From an uncultured Acidimicrobiales bacterium (GTDB lineage: Bacteria > Actinomycetota > Acidimicrobiia > Acidimicrobiales > CADCTF01), in the NCBI GenBank assembly GCA_902805655.1, contig CADCTF010000098.1, positions 1 to 57,223 of the forward strand: a DNA stretch of 57,223 bases, read 5' to 3'. Numbering within the stretch: position 1 is the stretch's first letter; the number at the start of each line of letters is the position of its first letter. Under the pieces are notes generated by a model that had not been told where the DNA came from, did no database searches, and was given only the letters and a program-made list of their open reading frames with translations. Position numbers and translations under genes: made by a program. This document shows positions 55,516-57,223 of this stretch, piece after piece.

Positions 55516-57057
55516 ATGCGAGTGCCGTTGACCATCGGGGACTTCCTCGAGCGCGCTGCCATCGTCTACGGCGAGCGGGTAGCACTGGTAGACGAGCCGG
55601 GCCGGCCGGGGACGCTCGGCTCTGTCACCTACGCCGGCATGCGGCGTCGGGCGAGGTCGATGGCGGCGCGTCTGGATGCCCTCGGTCTGGAGCATGGGGA
55701 CCGCGTGGCCATCGTGAGTCCCAACGCGGCCCGCTTCGCCATCGCCCTGTTCGGCACGAGCGCGTTCGGCCGGGTGGCCGTGCCCACCAACTTCCGCCTC
55801 AACGCGGACGAGATCGGCTACATCGTGAAGCACTCCGGAGCCCGGGTGGTGCTCATCGACCCGGAGCTCGACGAGGCTCTGGCCGGTGTCTCGGCCGAGC
55901 ATCGCATCGTGCTCGACGGCACCGCCGACGAAGAGCTGTTCGCCGATCGTGAGAGCGAGCCGACGGCCTGGGAGGCGGACGAGGACGCGACGGCCTCGAT
56001 CAACTACACCTCCGGCACGACGGCCCGGCCCAAGGGAGTGCAGCTGACTCACCGCACCCTGTGGCTCAACGCCGTCACCTTCGGGTGGCACGTCGGGGTG
56101 AGCGATCGCGACGTCTACCTGCACACCCTGCCGATGTTCCACGTCAACGGGTGGGGCATGCCGTACGCCCTCACCGCGATGGGCGCCAAGCAGGTGGTGC
56201 TGCGGAAGGTGGACGGCGAGGAGATCCTGCGTCGCATCGAGGCCGAGGGCGTGACGCTCCTGTGCGGCGCGCCCGCCGTGGTCACCGCCGTCCTCGACGC
56301 GGCCACGCTCCGTCGCGACAAGGGCGAAGAGGTGCCCGGCCGCGAACTGGTGCGCATCGTCGTGGCCGGCGCGCCTCCCCCCTCGAAGACCATCGAGCGG
56401 GTGGAGACCGAGCTCGGTTGGGAGTTCATCCAGATCTACGGCCTCACCGAGACGGCACCGCTCCTCACCGTCAACCGGCGGCCGTCCGAGTGGGACGGCC
56501 TCGACCCCGCCGAACGCTCGCGCCTGCTCTCCCGTGCCGGCGTGCCCGCCGTCGGTGTGCAGCTGCGCATCGACCCCGAAGGCGAGATCCTGGCCCGGTC
56601 GAACAACGCGCTCGAGGGCTACTGGGAGCAGCCGGAGGACACGGCCAAGGCCATCCAGGACGGGTACTTCCGCACGGGCGACGGCGGGTACCTCGACGGT
56701 GCACACCTCGTCATCGCCGACCGGAAGAAGGACGTCATCATCTCCGGCGGCGAGAACGTCTCGTCCATCGAGGTGGAGGACTGCCTCTACCAGCATCCGG
56801 CGGTGGCCGAGGTGGCGGTGATCGGCGTGCCGCACGAGAAGTGGGGTGAGACCGTGAAGGCCTTGATCGTGCAGCGCGAGGGTGAGGCCGCCGAGGAGCG
56901 CGACATCATCGAGTTCTGCCGCCAGCGCATGGCGCACTACAAGTGCCCGACCTCGGTGGAGGTGGTGGACGCACTCCCTCGCACGGCCACCGGGAAGCTG
57001 CAGAAGTTCAAGCTCCGCCAGCCGTATTGGGAAGGCCACGACCGCCTGGTGAACTAG
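55516..57057 (+). CDS. AMP-dependent acyl-CoA synthetase (ANL superfamily)
   Basis: A 513-aa adenylate-forming enzyme of the fatty-acyl-CoA ligase type. P-loop SINYTSGTTARPKGVQLTHR, HTLPMFHVNGWG, QIYGLTETAPL, DGYFRTGDGGYLDG, the hinge ADRKKDVIISGGENVSS, and the C-terminal catalytic Lys in PRTATGKLQKFKL. Likely activates a medium- or long-chain acid or similar carboxylate; substrate unproven. ATG 55516 has AGGGGGA upstream. Confidence 0.93.
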   Translation: MRVPLTIGDFLERAAIVYGERVALVDEPGRPGTLGSVTYAGMRRRARSMAARLDALGLEHGDRVAIVSPNAARFAIALFGTSAFGRVAVPTNFRLNADEIGYIVKHSGARVVLIDPELDEALAGVSAEHRIVLDGTADEELFADRESEPTAWEADEDATASINYTSGTTARPKGVQLTHRTLWLNAVTFGWHVGVSDRDVYLHTLPMFHVNGWGMPYALTAMGAKQVVLRKVDGEEILRRIEAEGVTLLCGAPAVVTAVLDAATLRRDKGEEVPGRELVRIVVAGAPPPSKTIERVETELGWEFIQIYGLTETAPLLTVNRRPSEWDGLDPAERSRLLSRAGVPAVGVQLRIDPEGEILARSNNALEGYWEQPEDTAKAIQDGYFRTGDGGYLDGAHLVIADRKKDVIISGGENVSSIEVEDCLYQHPAVAEVAVIGVPHEKWGETVKALIVQREGEAAEERDIIEFCRQRMAHYKCPTSVEVVDALPRTATGKLQKFKLRQPYWEGHDRLVN

Positions 57058-57110
57058 CCCCGACAACGCCCGACGGCATTCCGCCCAACGATCCGTACGG
57101 TTCCGACCGC

Positions 57111-57223
57111 TCACGGCGGTGCCTCCCCCGATGCTTGTCCCGCAGTCGCCTTCGACCTGGCGGGCGTCCACGGAAACGGCCCCAGCCGCCCCTGCTTCCG
57201 GTCGCGCTCGGTCTTGTCCTGGT
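57111..57223 (-). CDS. Possible C-terminal end of a gene running off the window
   Basis: A minus-strand frame open from the window edge to a TGA at 57113-57111 encodes 36 residues, hydrophilic and basic (QDKTERDRKQGRLG ... GQASGEAPP). The length is too short to judge, and the tail of the window may equally be non-coding. Confidence 0.3.
   Translation of the reverse strand, partial: QDKTERDRKQGRLGPFPWTPARSKATAGQASGEAPP

Overview
The window is gap-free, very GC-rich bacterial DNA packed with short-spaced or overlapping genes. A WhiB-family protein, an NdgR/LtbR-type IclR regulator next to leuCD, a SigF/SigB-type sigma factor, a HAIR (HspR) site at lon and many GTG starts point to an actinobacterium. 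A surface protein built of GYWLVASDGG/FSFGDA repeats is a style I associate with class Acidimicrobiia, so I infer that class with moderate confidence. There is no rRNA, IS element, phage gene or CRISPR array. Two tRNA genes are present.

Layout. 1-2.7 kb: 3' end of leuA, overlapped by a compact leucyl-tRNA synthetase homologue that lacks the CP1 editing domain. 2.7-6.7 kb: a PPOX protein, an AraC regulator divergent from a secreted PET-hydrolase-like cutinase, and a GlxA-type regulator. 6.7-9.4 kb: leuCD, divergent from the ndgR-like gene. 9.4-16.7 kb: GH15 hydrolase and greA, divergent from a leuB-ilvE-cimA operon that is preceded by a likely ribosome-mediated attenuator. 16.7-22.7 kb: alpha/beta hydrolases, a PAS/GAF/SpoIIE phosphatase and a beta-lactamase-fold esterase. 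22.7-26.7 kb: gltX, a YdcF protein, tRNA-Gln, a tiny lysine-rich protein, a repeat-bearing L,D-transpeptidase and tRNA-Glu. 26.7-30.3 kb: an arsenate reductase, lon behind a HAIR operator, and a HIT-like gene broken by an in-frame TAG. 30.3-35.6 kb: two MFS exporters, a B12-binding CarH/BldC-like regulator and small conserved proteins. 35.7-40.6 kb: an N-acetylglutaminylglutamine-amide (NAGGN)-like peptide locus. 40.6-45.4 kb: a frameshifted ORF, whiB, a sigma factor, a thiolase, DUF4202, a response regulator and a coiled-coil protein. 45.4-55.3 kb: a nine-gene, almost fully overlapping minus-strand operon for heptose-containing, probably carbamoylated glycan. 55.5-57.1 kb: an acyl-CoA synthetase-like enzyme.

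How genes work together. leuA, leuCD, leuB, ilvE and cimA cover most leucine synthesis plus the citramalate route to isoleucine, with at least two control points (ndgR-like repressor site, leader-peptide attenuator). GmhA, HldE and a GmhB domain would make ADP-heptose for the neighbouring GT9, GT4 and GT2 transferases. The NAGGN-like locus carries the amidotransferase and the ATP-grasp ligase but no GNAT acetyltransferase; a GCS2-type ligase and a class C26 gamma-glutamyl hydrolase sit beside them, which suggests a variant peptide osmolyte. Many genes have a TAnnnT hexamer 6-8 nt before the start codon, so leaderless transcription looks common.
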